This document shows positions 1 to 5,868 of a stretch of 6,276 nucleotides of DNA, piece after piece. A model generated the notes under the pieces. It saw only the letters and a list, made by a program, of their open reading frames with translations, was not told where the DNA came from and ran no database searches. How positions within the stretch are numbered: the stretch's first letter is position 1; every line of letters begins with the position of its first letter. This DNA is from Streptomycetales bacterium. GTDB taxonomy: Bacteria; Actinomycetota; Actinomycetes; Prado026. Both the position numbers and the translations under genes were made by a program. The stretch lies in NCBI GenBank assembly GCA_025361995.1, contig JANYIP010000041.1, positions 1 through 6,276 on the forward strand, given 5' to 3'.

Positions 1-484
1 CACCCGAGAGCGTCCCGATCGGCTGCTCGAGGACACGGTCGGGCAGTCCCAGGCTCGCCGAGATCTGCGCCGCCTCGGACTCGGCGGCGTACCCGCCGGA
101 GGCCGTGAACTCCTCCTGCAGACGGGCATAGCGTCGCATCGCACGATCGGCGGTGGACGGGTCGGCGCTGGCCATCTGCCCTTCGGCGTCGCGGATCTTG
201 CTGAGGATCTCGCCCATCCCGCGGGCACCGAGGATGCGGTCGTGCGCCAGCTCGGACAGGTCCCCGGTACGCGGGTCCTGCGGCAGGTAGCCCACGGAGC
301 CCGAGACGGTGACGCTGCCGCCTGCCGGCTGGCCCTCACCGGCCAGGAACCGGGTCAGCGTGGTCTTGCCGGCGCCGTTGCGGCCGACCAGCCCGACCCG
401 GTCCCCAGGCCCGATCCGGAAGGACGCCGCCTCGAGCAGCACGCGCGCGCCGACGCGTACTTCCACGGCATGGGCAGTGATCAC
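1..484 (-). CDS. ABC-F family ATPase, N-terminal part (runs off the left edge)
   Basis: Only the first 161 codons are present. Translation from GTG at 484 begins MITAHAVEVRVGARVLL, typical of actinobacterial ABC-F proteins. These are soluble twin-ATPase proteins that bind the ribosomal E site; some rescue stalled ribosomes and some give resistance to ribosome-targeting antibiotics. Walker A is GRNGAGKT at residues 34-41, the Q-loop glutamine is Q69 in GYLPQD, and the signature motif begins at LSG (159-161) where the window ends. No membrane segment is seen. The start is supported by GGAGAGG (500-494 on the minus strand), 9 bases upstream. From memory it resembles M. tuberculosis Rv1473, which also lies near the suf genes. 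The second ATPase domain and linker are outside the window, so the subfamily and any resistance role cannot be judged. A possible leader peptide precedes it. Confidence 0.92.
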   Translation of the reverse strand, partial: MITAHAVEVRVGARVLLEAASFRIGPGDRVGLVGRNGAGKTTLTRFLAGEGQPAGGSVTVSGSVGYLPQDPRTGDLSELAHDRILGARGMGEILSKIRDAEGQMASADPSTADRAMRRYARLQEEFTASGGYAAESEAAQISASLGLPDRVLEQPIGTLSG

Positions 485-488
485 GGGT

Positions 489-500
489 GGAGACCTCTCC
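489..500 (-). promoter_or_regulatory. Ribosome binding site of the ABC-F gene inside a small dyad
   Basis: On the minus strand GGAGAGGTCTCC is a perfect 12-base palindrome. It contains the Shine-Dalgarno sequence GGAGAGG, 9 bases before the GTG start. As RNA it could form only a short GGAG/CTCC stem with the loop AGGT, so it would sequester the site weakly by itself. The ribosome binding site is well supported; the regulatory role of the dyad is a guess. Confidence 0.5.
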
Positions 501-504
501 GGAC

Positions 505-536
505 AGGCAGCGACGGGCAGCGACGGGCAGCGACGG
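505..536. repeat. 10-base tandem repeat, about 3.2 copies
   Basis: GGGCAGCGAC is repeated at 505-514 (with A for the first G), 515-524 and 525-534, followed by two bases of a fourth copy. It lies in the presumed 5' leader of the ABC-F gene and upstream of the divergent gene. The period is close to one turn of B-DNA, so repeated protein contacts on one face are possible. Slippage during replication explains it equally well. No coding reading is supported. Confidence 0.75.
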
Positions 537-565
537 TTCACGACAAGGATGCGAGTCGGCTCTCG

Positions 566-586
566 TCAGGGCTCGGAGCGGGTCAT
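566..586 (-). CDS. Possible 6-residue leader peptide upstream of the ABC-F gene
   Basis: The minus strand reads ATG ACC CGC TCC GAG CCC TGA, giving MTRSEP and a stop, 81 bases before the ABC-F start. A TANNNT hexamer (TACACT, 598-593) lies exactly at -12 to -7 from the ATG. That is the spacing of leaderless actinobacterial messages, so transcription would begin on the A of this ATG. Several antibiotic-responsive ABC-F genes are controlled by ribosome-mediated attenuation with short leader peptides. This is inference from position alone: short reading frames arise by chance and no clear terminator hairpin was found between this frame and the ABC-F gene. Confidence 0.3.
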   Translation of the reverse strand: MTRSEP

Positions 587-591
587 GGCCC

Positions 592-598
592 TAGTGTA
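592..598. promoter_or_regulatory. Overlapping divergent -10 candidates
   Basis: The bases at 592-598 give TAGTGT on the plus strand (592-597) and TACACT on the minus strand (598-593). Both fit the actinobacterial TANNNT -10 pattern. The plus hexamer would start transcription near 604, leaving a leader of about 22 bases that contains the ribosome binding site of the gene at 627. The minus hexamer would start at 586, about 100 bases before the ABC-F start. No convincing -35 hexamer is seen for either, so both calls are weak. Confidence 0.33.
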
Positions 599-626
599 AT
601 CGCCTCAGGTGGAGGGGGCGGACGGG

Positions 627-1148
627 ATGTTCGAGCTGCTGGCAACTCGTGCTGAGCCACAAGGGGAGGCTGAGCTGTTGCTCGCGCAGGCCCTGTCGGT
701 GGCCGACATCGTCACCCTGGCGGGCAGTGACCCGTGGCAGCGGAGTATCGCGGGGCGCGGCGGCTTCGGGCTGCTCCTGGTCTGGGACACCGAGCCACCA
801 GAGTTCGCGGAGATGGCAGCTCTGGCTCGCGTCCTGATCCGTGGCGGAATGTTCTTCTTCGGGGCCTGGGGCCCTGGCTGCACCCGGATGGAGTACGCCG
901 TCGACGTCGCGGACGTGATGCTCGGCATGGACGCGCCGGCTGCGGCAGGCGACGAGTCGCCCATCGTGATGACGACCTCCTCCCCCGACGTCCCGGTGGC
1001 CGGCGCCCTGTTCGAGCTCTGGCAGCTGGCCCCGCGCGACCAGGGCAAACCGTGGGGACCGGCTCGCGTGGTGGTCGTCCTAGGCGGGTCGGACGCGCTC
1101 GCCGACGCGGTGCGCGCAGCGGTCAGGGCCGGGCTCGGTGAAGGCTGA
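627..1148 (+). CDS. Conserved-looking protein of unknown function (possibly DUF7684-like)
   Basis: A 173-residue soluble protein diverges from the ABC-F gene. ATG at 627 is preferred because AGGGGG (613-618) stands 8 bases upstream; an in-frame GTG at 609 would add six residues. Visible motifs are a hydrophobic strand GFGLLLVWD (46-54), MFFFGAWGPGCTRME (75-89), MTTSSPDVPVAGALFELW (115-132) and a late strand ARVVVVLG (146-153), suggesting an alternating alpha/beta fold. The WGPGC motif followed by a TT...ALFELW segment recalls the uncharacterised DUF7684 family, but this is from memory and uncertain. No catalytic signature, signal peptide or membrane helix is recognised. Its last 26 bases overlap the end of the convergent methyltransferase gene. 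Codon use is typical of the window, so it is very likely a real gene, but its function is unknown. Confidence 0.75.
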   Translation: MFELLATRAEPQGEAELLLAQALSVADIVTLAGSDPWQRSIAGRGGFGLLLVWDTEPPEFAEMAALARVLIRGGMFFFGAWGPGCTRMEYAVDVADVMLGMDAPAAAGDESPIVMTTSSPDVPVAGALFELWQLAPRDQGKPWGPARVVVVLGGSDALADAVRAAVRAGLGEG

Positions 1149-1722
1149 CGGCATACCCGCCGCCGGTGTACGGCTGCCCGTCCCAGGTCGACCAGCGGTC
1201 GGCGAGCTCGAGACCGGCGGCGCTGCACATCACGTCGTACGCCACCAGGCTGACGGGCGCCTCGGGGATCGGGAGGCACGCCGGCTCGAGCCCGAAGCCG
1301 GCGAGGAGCCCGCCCGCCGGAGCGAGCTGGGCGGCCAGGTTGGCGACCACGGCCTGCTCGGTACCGGGTGCGACCAGCGGGATCACGTTGCCCGCGGCCA
1401 GCACGAGGTCGAATGACCCTCCACCCGCGAACTCCGCGAGGTCGCCCTGCAGCCAGGTCAGGTGCGGGGCGGCTGCCGACGCCTCCGCGAGCATCGACGC
1501 GTCGATGTCGACCCCGGTGACCTCGTAGCCGAGCTCGGCGAGCCGGATCGCCACCCGCCCGGTCCCGCAGCCGGCGTCGAGCACTCGAGCCGGCGGTGGC
1601 TGGACGGCCACACAGCGGGTGGCCTCGCCGTGCATGTCGGCGCCGCTCGCTGCCAGGGCCGCGAACCGGGCGGCGTACTCGCGTCCCTGACCGGCCCGGC
1701 CCGACTCGGCCCAGCGGGTCAC
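1123..1722 (-). CDS. Class I SAM-dependent methyltransferase
   Basis: A 199-residue protein with the Rossmann-like methyltransferase fold. Motif I is VLDAGCGTGR (47-56), which binds S-adenosylmethionine. The acidic end of strand 2 is GVDID (70-74), followed by GDL (93-95) for the adenine pocket and FDLVLAAGNV (104-113) as the motif IV region. The substrate cannot be told from sequence. The GTG start at 1722 overlaps the stop of the upstream peptidase gene in GTGA (1719-1722), implying translational coupling and an operon. The open frame runs far upstream, to about 2886, but that part lies antisense-free over the peptidase in another frame and is Arg/Gly-rich noise. The gene end overlaps the convergent gene by 26 bases. 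Confidence 0.9.
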   Translation of the reverse strand: MTRWAESGRAGQGREYAARFAALAASGADMHGEATRCVAVQPPPARVLDAGCGTGRVAIRLAELGYEVTGVDIDASMLAEASAAAPHLTWLQGDLAEFAGGGSFDLVLAAGNVIPLVAPGTEQAVVANLAAQLAPAGGLLAGFGLEPACLPIPEAPVSLVAYDVMCSAAGLELADRWSTWDGQPYTGGGYAVSLHRARP

Positions 1723-3179
1723 GCCGGTCCGCCGTCGGCCCACAGCCGCTGCATCCAGGCCTCGACCTCGTCGGCCTGCCTCGGCAGCCCCGAGGAGAGC
1801 ACCCGACACCCGTCCTCGGTGACGACGACGTCGTCCTCGATCCGTACCCCGATCCCCCGCAGCTCCTCGGGCACGGTGAGGTCGTCGGCCTGGAGGTAGA
1901 GGCCGGGCTCCACGGTCAGGACGTGCCCAACCTCGAGCACCCCGTCGAGGTACGACTCGGCGCGAGCCTGCGCGCAGTCGTGAACATCCAGCCCGAGCAT
2001 GTGACCGCTGCTGCAGAGCGTGTACCGCCGGTGCAGCCCCGACTGCGGCTGCAGCGACTCCGTGGCGGTCACTGGTAGCAAGCCCCATGACTCGAGCCCG
2101 CGGGCGATCACTGTCATCGCCGCGAGGTGGAAGTCGCGGAACCTGGCCCCCGGCCGGACGGCGGCGATCCCGGCCTCCTGCGCCTGGTAGACCAGGTCGT
2201 ACACCCGGCGCTGGGCCGGCGAGAACCGGCCGTTGACCGGCAGGGTCCTGGTCACGTCGGCGGTGTGCAGCGAGTCGGCCTCGACCCCGGCGTCCAGCAG
2301 GAGAAGGTCTCCGCTGCGAACGGTGCCGTCGTTGCGGATCCAGTGCAGGGTGCAGGCGTGCGCGCCAGACGCTGCGATGGTGTCGTACCCGAGCCCGTTC
2401 CCCTCGATCCGCGCGCGCAGACCGAAGACTCCCTCGACCCAGCGCTCGCTGCGGGCCGCGTCGGCGGCTGCCGGCAGTGCCCGGACGACGTCCTCGAAGC
2501 CGCGGACGGTCGCATCGACGGCCCGCGCGATCTCGGCGATCTCCCAGTCGTCCTTGACCAGCCGGAGCTCGGACAGCGCCGACTCGAGCTCGAGATCGCG
2601 GCCTCCGCCGTCCGGGAGCAGCGCGTCGACCGAAGGGTCGACCCCGCGCAGCAACCGGGTCGACGCGGCACCCGAGAGGGCGCCCGGAAGGTCCGCGAGG
2701 GGCCGGCACTCGATCCCGAACGCGGCGACAGCCTGCGCGCTGGTCTGGCCGGGTCCGACCCACAGCTCGCCGTAGCGGCGGTCCCGGTAGAAGGCCCCCT
2801 CGGATCGCGGCGGGTTGTCCCGGACGTACAAGGTGGCGTCGTGCGTGGTCGGGCCGCCCGCCCGCGGCTCCAGCACGAGGACCCACTCGGGCTCCTGGGC
2901 AGCGGTCAGGTGGACGAACGCGCTGTGCGGCCGGAACCGGTAGTCGGTGTCGTTGCTGCGCGCCTTGAGCACCCCGGCGGGCACGACGAGGCGGTCACCT
3001 GGGAAGCGGACCCCGAGCGCCTCGCGCCGGCTGATCGCGTACGCAGCGGCCGGGTGCGCAGGAACATCGTCGTCGGCCGGGCCCGCCCAGCCGCTGGCCA
3101 TGAACGCGTCCAGGGCAGGCGACACGGGCAGGTCATGGCTGCCGGTACGGATCTTCGGTGCGGGTACGGAGGACGTCAC
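1719..3179 (-). CDS. M24 family metallopeptidase, aminopeptidase P type (Xaa-Pro aminopeptidase)
   Basis: A 486-residue cytosolic protein that probably removes an N-terminal residue preceding proline. The N-terminal creatinase-like domain covers about residues 40-190 and the pita-bread catalytic domain about 205-465. All five dimetal ligands expected from E. coli PepP can be placed: D296 (LLLLDAG), D308 (TADVTRTLP), H393 (SSGHMLGLDVHD), E424 (TVEPGLYL) and E448 (GVRIEDD). The catalytic H400 is also present, so the enzyme should be active. Start choice: GTG at 3179 is followed by APKIRTGSHDLPVS, which looks like the conserved beginning of actinobacterial members. No strong ribosome binding site precedes it, but TAGGCT at 3191-3186 fits a leaderless message. 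It is coupled to the methyltransferase downstream. Confidence 0.95.
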   Translation of the reverse strand: MTSSVPAPKIRTGSHDLPVSPALDAFMASGWAGPADDDVPAHPAAAYAISRREALGVRFPGDRLVVPAGVLKARSNDTDYRFRPHSAFVHLTAAQEPEWVLVLEPRAGGPTTHDATLYVRDNPPRSEGAFYRDRRYGELWVGPGQTSAQAVAAFGIECRPLADLPGALSGAASTRLLRGVDPSVDALLPDGGGRDLELESALSELRLVKDDWEIAEIARAVDATVRGFEDVVRALPAAADAARSERWVEGVFGLRARIEGNGLGYDTIAASGAHACTLHWIRNDGTVRSGDLLLLDAGVEADSLHTADVTRTLPVNGRFSPAQRRVYDLVYQAQEAGIAAVRPGARFRDFHLAAMTVIARGLESWGLLPVTATESLQPQSGLHRRYTLCSSGHMLGLDVHDCAQARAESYLDGVLEVGHVLTVEPGLYLQADDLTVPEELRGIGVRIEDDVVVTEDGCRVLSSGLPRQADEVEAWMQRLWADGGPA

Positions 3180-3185
3180 CTGCCC

Positions 3186-3191
3186 AGCCTA
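3186..3191 (-). promoter_or_regulatory. -10 element for a leaderless peptidase transcript
   Basis: TAGGCT on the minus strand occupies -12 to -7 relative to the GTG at 3179. This is the exact position of TANNNT elements in leaderless actinobacterial genes. The absence of a good Shine-Dalgarno sequence fits. No TTGACA-like -35 sequence is apparent at the usual spacing. Confidence 0.4.
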
Positions 3192-3263
3192 CGACCCGAG
3201 CCGACACCGATTCGTTGCGTGTTCGTAGCCCGCTGCGGCCGCTGGGAGGCGCACTCTCGACAG

Positions 3264-3491
3264 ATGGGAGATCCGGCGTCGCGGCGAGGACCCGATGCGG
3301 TCCACCGTGGCTATCGCGCCCTGCTCGTCCCGACCGATCCCAGCGGAAGGTCGGGCAAACGCAGGACGGACAACCACGAGCTGCACGTTGACGCAGACCT
3401 CGTCTGCCCGCGATGCCTGACCTGGATCGACCCGGCCGACTTCGTCCGCCAGAACCGGACCGGGCTCGTCCAGCACGAAGCGTGCCGCTAG
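3264..3491 (+). CDS. Small CxxC...HxxC protein, possible zinc ribbon
   Basis: A 75-residue reading frame whose second half looks like a real protein: HVDADLVCPRCLTWIDPADF (41-60) followed by VRQNRTGLVQHEAC. Cysteines C48 and C51, H71 and C74 could bind one zinc ion. The first 38 residues are Arg-rich and look poorly conserved, so the true start is uncertain. ATG at 3264 has GGGAGG 14 bases upstream, which is rather far; GTG at 3219 is the in-frame alternative. The same frame stays open leftwards to 2127, antisense to the peptidase, but that stretch is shadow. It diverges from the peptidase and converges on sufT, with 27 bases between the stops. Function is unknown. The zinc-ribbon call rests only on ligand spacing. 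Confidence 0.55.
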   Translation: MGDPASRRGPDAVHRGYRALLVPTDPSGRSGKRRTDNHELHVDADLVCPRCLTWIDPADFVRQNRTGLVQHEACR

Positions 3492-3495
3492 CTAC

Positions 3496-3533
3496 ACGTT
3501 GAAGCCGTAGGCGGAAAATTAGACGTTGAAGCC
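3496..3533 (-). repeat. In-frame echo of the SufT C-terminus
   Basis: The 11 bases ACGTTGAAGCC (plus strand) occur at 3496-3506 and again at 3523-3533, offset by exactly 27 bases. On the minus strand the sufT frame ends ALGFNV-TAA. The next nine codons in the same frame read FSAYGFNV-TAG. A second copy of the family's characteristic GFNV end therefore lies just behind the stop, across the whole gap to the convergent gene. Confidence 0.7.
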
Positions 3534-3866
3534 CAGGGCGCGGAGCTGCTCGCGACCTTCGTCGGTGATCTTGTCCGGCCCCCACGGCGGCATCCAGACC
3601 CAGTTGATCCTGACGTCCGTCACCAGGTCGGCGAGCGCCGCCCGGGTCTGGTCCTCGATGACGTCGGTCAGCGGACAGGCCGCGCTGGTCAGGGTCATGT
3701 CCAGCACCGCGGTGTCGTTCTGGTCGACCGAGATCCCGTAGACCAGGCCGAGGTCGACCACGTTGATGCCGAGCTCGGGGTCGACCACGTCGCGCATCGC
3801 CTCGGTCAGGTCGTCCTGACTGGCCGGGCTCGCGCCGGGGCCGGTGCTGGTCGTCGTGCCGGTCAT
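3519..3866 (-). CDS. sufT: DUF59 / MIP18-family iron-sulfur assembly protein (SufT-like)
   Basis: A 115-residue cytosolic protein of the DUF59 (PaaD/MIP18) family, which helps iron-sulfur cluster maturation or transfer and often closes actinobacterial suf operons. Seen in the sequence: DPELGINVVDLGLVYGI (29-45), MTLTSAACPLTDVI (57-70) with the conserved cysteine C64, and WVWMPPWGPDKITDEGREQL (89-108). The Ser/Thr/Gly-rich first 17 residues are probably flexible. The ATG at 3866 shares ATGA (3863-3866) with the stop of sufU, so translation is probably coupled; an upstream in-frame start at 3935 would lie deep inside sufU and is rejected. The family match is firm. The symbol is by analogy with other SufT proteins. 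A second GFNV-stop lies in frame after its TAA. Confidence 0.93.
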   Translation of the reverse strand: MTGTTTSTGPGASPASQDDLTEAMRDVVDPELGINVVDLGLVYGISVDQNDTAVLDMTLTSAACPLTDVIEDQTRAALADLVTDVRINWVWMPPWGPDKITDEGREQLRALGFNV

Positions 3867-4333
3867 GTCTGCTCCTTCGCCGCGACGGCCTGGGCCGCCG
3901 CATCCTTGAATGCCATCCAGCCGAGCAGCGCGCACTTGATCCGAGCGGGGTAGCGCGAGACGCCCACGAAGGCCACCGCGTCCTCCAGCAGGTCCTCGTC
4001 GATGTCAGTATCGGCGATGTCGGCCCCCTTGCTCTGCATCAGAGTGAGAAACTCCTGCTGCACCGCGAGCGCCTCCTCGAGCGGCTTCCCGCTGACGAGG
4101 TCGGTCATCACCGAGGTGGAGGCCTGCGAGATCGAGCACCCGAGCCCGTCGTACGAGATCTCGTCGACGACATGGGCGCCGTCGGCGGTGATGCGTACCC
4201 GCACCGTGACCTCGTCGCCGCAGGTCGGGTTCACGTGGTGGACCTCGACGTCGTACAGCTCCTGCAGCCCCTTGTGGTGGGGGCGCCGGTAGTGGTCCAG
4301 GATGATCTCCTGGTACATCGACTCCAGCTGCAT
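3863..4333 (-). CDS. sufU: SufU, zinc-dependent sulfurtransferase partner of SufS
   Basis: A 156-residue protein of the IscU/SufU superfamily. In Gram-positive-type SUF systems SufU accepts persulfide sulfur from SufS instead of acting as a scaffold. The zinc ligands of that type are visible: C38 and D40 (NPTCGDE), C66 (YDGLGCSISQAS) and C134 (RIKCALLGW). The long insert between C66 and C134 fits SufU better than classical IscU. Start choice: ATG at 4333 is 6 bases from GGGAG (4344-4340) and gives the usual MQLESMYQEIILDHY beginning. GTG at 4336 would add one residue but sits only 3 bases from that site. The ATG overlaps the sufS stop by one base (TGATG), so the genes are coupled. Confidence 0.95.
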   Translation of the reverse strand: MQLESMYQEIILDHYRRPHHKGLQELYDVEVHHVNPTCGDEVTVRVRITADGAHVVDEISYDGLGCSISQASTSVMTDLVSGKPLEEALAVQQEFLTLMQSKGADIADTDIDEDLLEDAVAFVGVSRYPARIKCALLGWMAFKDAAAQAVAAKEQT

Positions 4334-5607
4334 CACGCGCTCCCGAAGAACGCCTGGGCAGCCTTGACGGCGTCGACGAGTGCGTCCACGTCTGCCGCGT
4401 CGTTGTACAGGTAGAACGTCGCTCGGGTCGTGGCCGGGACCCCGTAGCGGCGGGTCAGCGGCCAGGCGCAGTGGTGCCCCACGCGGACCTCGACGCCGCG
4501 GTCATCGAGCACCTGACCGACATCGTGCGGGTGGATCCCGTCGACCACGAACGACACGGCACCGCCGCGCGCCTCCGTGGTCACCGGGCCGATGATGCGT
4601 ACGCCGGGGAGCGCGGACAGCCCTTCGATCGCCCGACCGGTCAGCTCGTGCTCGTGCGCCGCGACCGCATCCATGCCGATCGAAGTCAGGTAGTCGCATG
4701 CCGCCGCGAGCCCGACCGCCTGGGCAGCCATCGGTACCCCCGCCTCGAAGCGCTGCGGCGGGGCCGCGAAGGTCGAGCCCTCCATGTGGACGACCTCGAT
4801 CATCGAGCCACCGGTGAGGAATGGCGGCATCGCGGCGAGCAGCTCCGGCCGGCCCCACAGGACGCCGATCCCGAGCGGACCGAGCATCTTGTGCCCGGAG
4901 AAGACCAGGAAGTCGGCGCCGATCGCGTGGACGTCGGTGCTCTGGTGCGGCACCGACTGGCAGGCGTCGACCAGGACCAGCGCGCCCACCTCGCGGGCCC
5001 GGCGGACGAGGGTCTCGACCGGGTTGATGGTGCCCAGCACGTTGGACTGGTGCACGAACGCGACCATCTTGGTGGTGGCGTCGACGACCTCGTCGAGGTT
5101 GCTCAGGTCGAGCCGGCCGTCGTCGGTGAGGCCGAGCCAGCGCAGGGTGGCCCCGGTCCGCTGGGCCAGCATCTGCCACGGCACCAGGTTCGCGTGGTGC
5201 TCCATCTCGGTCACGACGATCGAGTCGCCGGGGCCCACCACGAAGCGAGCCGACTCGGGGCCCGCGGTGGTCGCGTTGGACATCGCGTACGCCACCAGGT
5301 TGATGCCTTCGGTGGCGTTCTTGGTGAAGACGATCTCGTCCGGCTGCGCACCGATGAACGCGGCGATGGTGGCCCGCGCCGACTCGTACGCGTCGGTGGC
5401 CTCCTCGGCCAGCTGGTGAGCGCCGCGGTGCACGGCGGCGTTGTGCTGGGTGTAGAAGGCTCGCTCGGCGTCGAGCACCTGGACGGGCTTCTGCGAGGTC
5501 GCCCCGCTGTCCAGGTACACCAGCCGCCGACCGTCCCGCACGGTGCGCGACAGGATCGGGAAGTCGGCTTTGATGCGGGTGACGTCCAGCCCCAGCAGCG
5601 TGCTCAT
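4333..5607 (-). CDS. sufS: SufS group II cysteine desulfurase
   Basis: A 424-residue PLP enzyme that converts cysteine to alanine and passes the sulfur as persulfide to SufU. The PLP lysine is K240 in SGHKMLGP, the ring-stacking histidine lies in EMEHHANLVPW (H137/H138), and the cofactor-binding aspartate and glutamine are D214 and Q217 in VDACQ. The catalytic cysteine is C380 in VGHHCAWP. The short loop around it marks group II (SufS) rather than IscS. Length is normal for the family, slightly long because of a small insert around 111-124 (Ala/Thr/Gly/Pro-rich). ATG at 5607 shares ATGA (5604-5607) with the sufC stop. The ORF is intact and all key residues are present, so it should be functional. 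Confidence 0.97.
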   Translation of the reverse strand: MSTLLGLDVTRIKADFPILSRTVRDGRRLVYLDSGATSQKPVQVLDAERAFYTQHNAAVHRGAHQLAEEATDAYESARATIAAFIGAQPDEIVFTKNATEGINLVAYAMSNATTAGPESARFVVGPGDSIVVTEMEHHANLVPWQMLAQRTGATLRWLGLTDDGRLDLSNLDEVVDATTKMVAFVHQSNVLGTINPVETLVRRAREVGALVLVDACQSVPHQSTDVHAIGADFLVFSGHKMLGPLGIGVLWGRPELLAAMPPFLTGGSMIEVVHMEGSTFAAPPQRFEAGVPMAAQAVGLAAACDYLTSIGMDAVAAHEHELTGRAIEGLSALPGVRIIGPVTTEARGGAVSFVVDGIHPHDVGQVLDDRGVEVRVGHHCAWPLTRRYGVPATTRATFYLYNDAADVDALVDAVKAAQAFFGSA

Positions 5608-5868
5608 GCGGCCGGCTTGGTGAACCGCTCGTAGCCCTCGTCCTCGAGGCGGTCAGCGAGCTCGGCGCCGCCCTCCTCGACGATGCGGCCGCCGGCGAAG
5701 ACGTGCACGAAGTCGGGGGTGATGTAGCGCAGGATCCGGGTGTAGTGGGTGATGAGAATGACGCCGACGTTGCCACCCTCACGGACCCGGTTGACGCCTT
5801 CGGAGACCACCTTGAGGGCGTCGACGTCCAGGCCGGAGTCGGTCTCGTCGAGGATCGCGATCTTGGGC
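5604..5868 (-). CDS. sufC: SufC, C-terminal part (gene broken by a fold-back)
   Basis: About 87 residues of the SUF-system ATPase are read on this strand. They begin at the Walker B motif PKIAILDETDS and include the D-loop SGLDVDAL, the H-loop region GVILITHYTRIL and the family ending EDEGYERFTKPAA. SufC hydrolyses ATP in the SufBCD complex to drive iron-sulfur cluster assembly. The open frame continues to a TTG at 5885, but the six residues before PKIAIL (MPEPLG) are not SufC sequence. They are the complement of Walker A DNA from the fold-back. A native gene would continue with LLQ and the signature region. Those residues are found on the opposite strand at 5866-6276. The stop overlaps the sufS start by 4 bases. 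Confidence 0.93.

Noticed and set aside
605..1279. Minus-strand open frame opposite the unknown-function gene
   Set aside because: Its translation is Ser/Arg/Pro-rich and without motifs. The plus-strand frame has a good ribosome binding site and balanced composition.
1723..2886. N-terminal extension of the methyltransferase frame
   Set aside because: The extension overlaps the peptidase in a different frame and is Arg/Pro/Gly-rich noise. GTG at 1722 with its 4-base overlap gives a normal-length enzyme.
2127..3263. Long plus-strand open frame antisense to the peptidase
   Set aside because: Its translation is low-complexity Arg/Gly/Val-rich and has no recognisable family. It mirrors the third-position GC bias of the well-supported M24 peptidase. 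Only the part from 3264 lies outside that gene and looks protein-like.
3485..3514. Terminator hairpin between the small zinc-like gene and sufT
   Set aside because: CCGC can pair with GCGG, but the stem needs bulges. On the plus strand it is followed by A residues, and on the minus strand the T run comes before the stem, so it fits an intrinsic terminator in neither direction.
4471..5634. Long plus-strand open frame antisense to sufS
   Set aside because: SufS is unmistakable on the minus strand with all catalytic residues. The antisense frame is a composition shadow, rich in His, Arg, Asp and Val, with no motifs.
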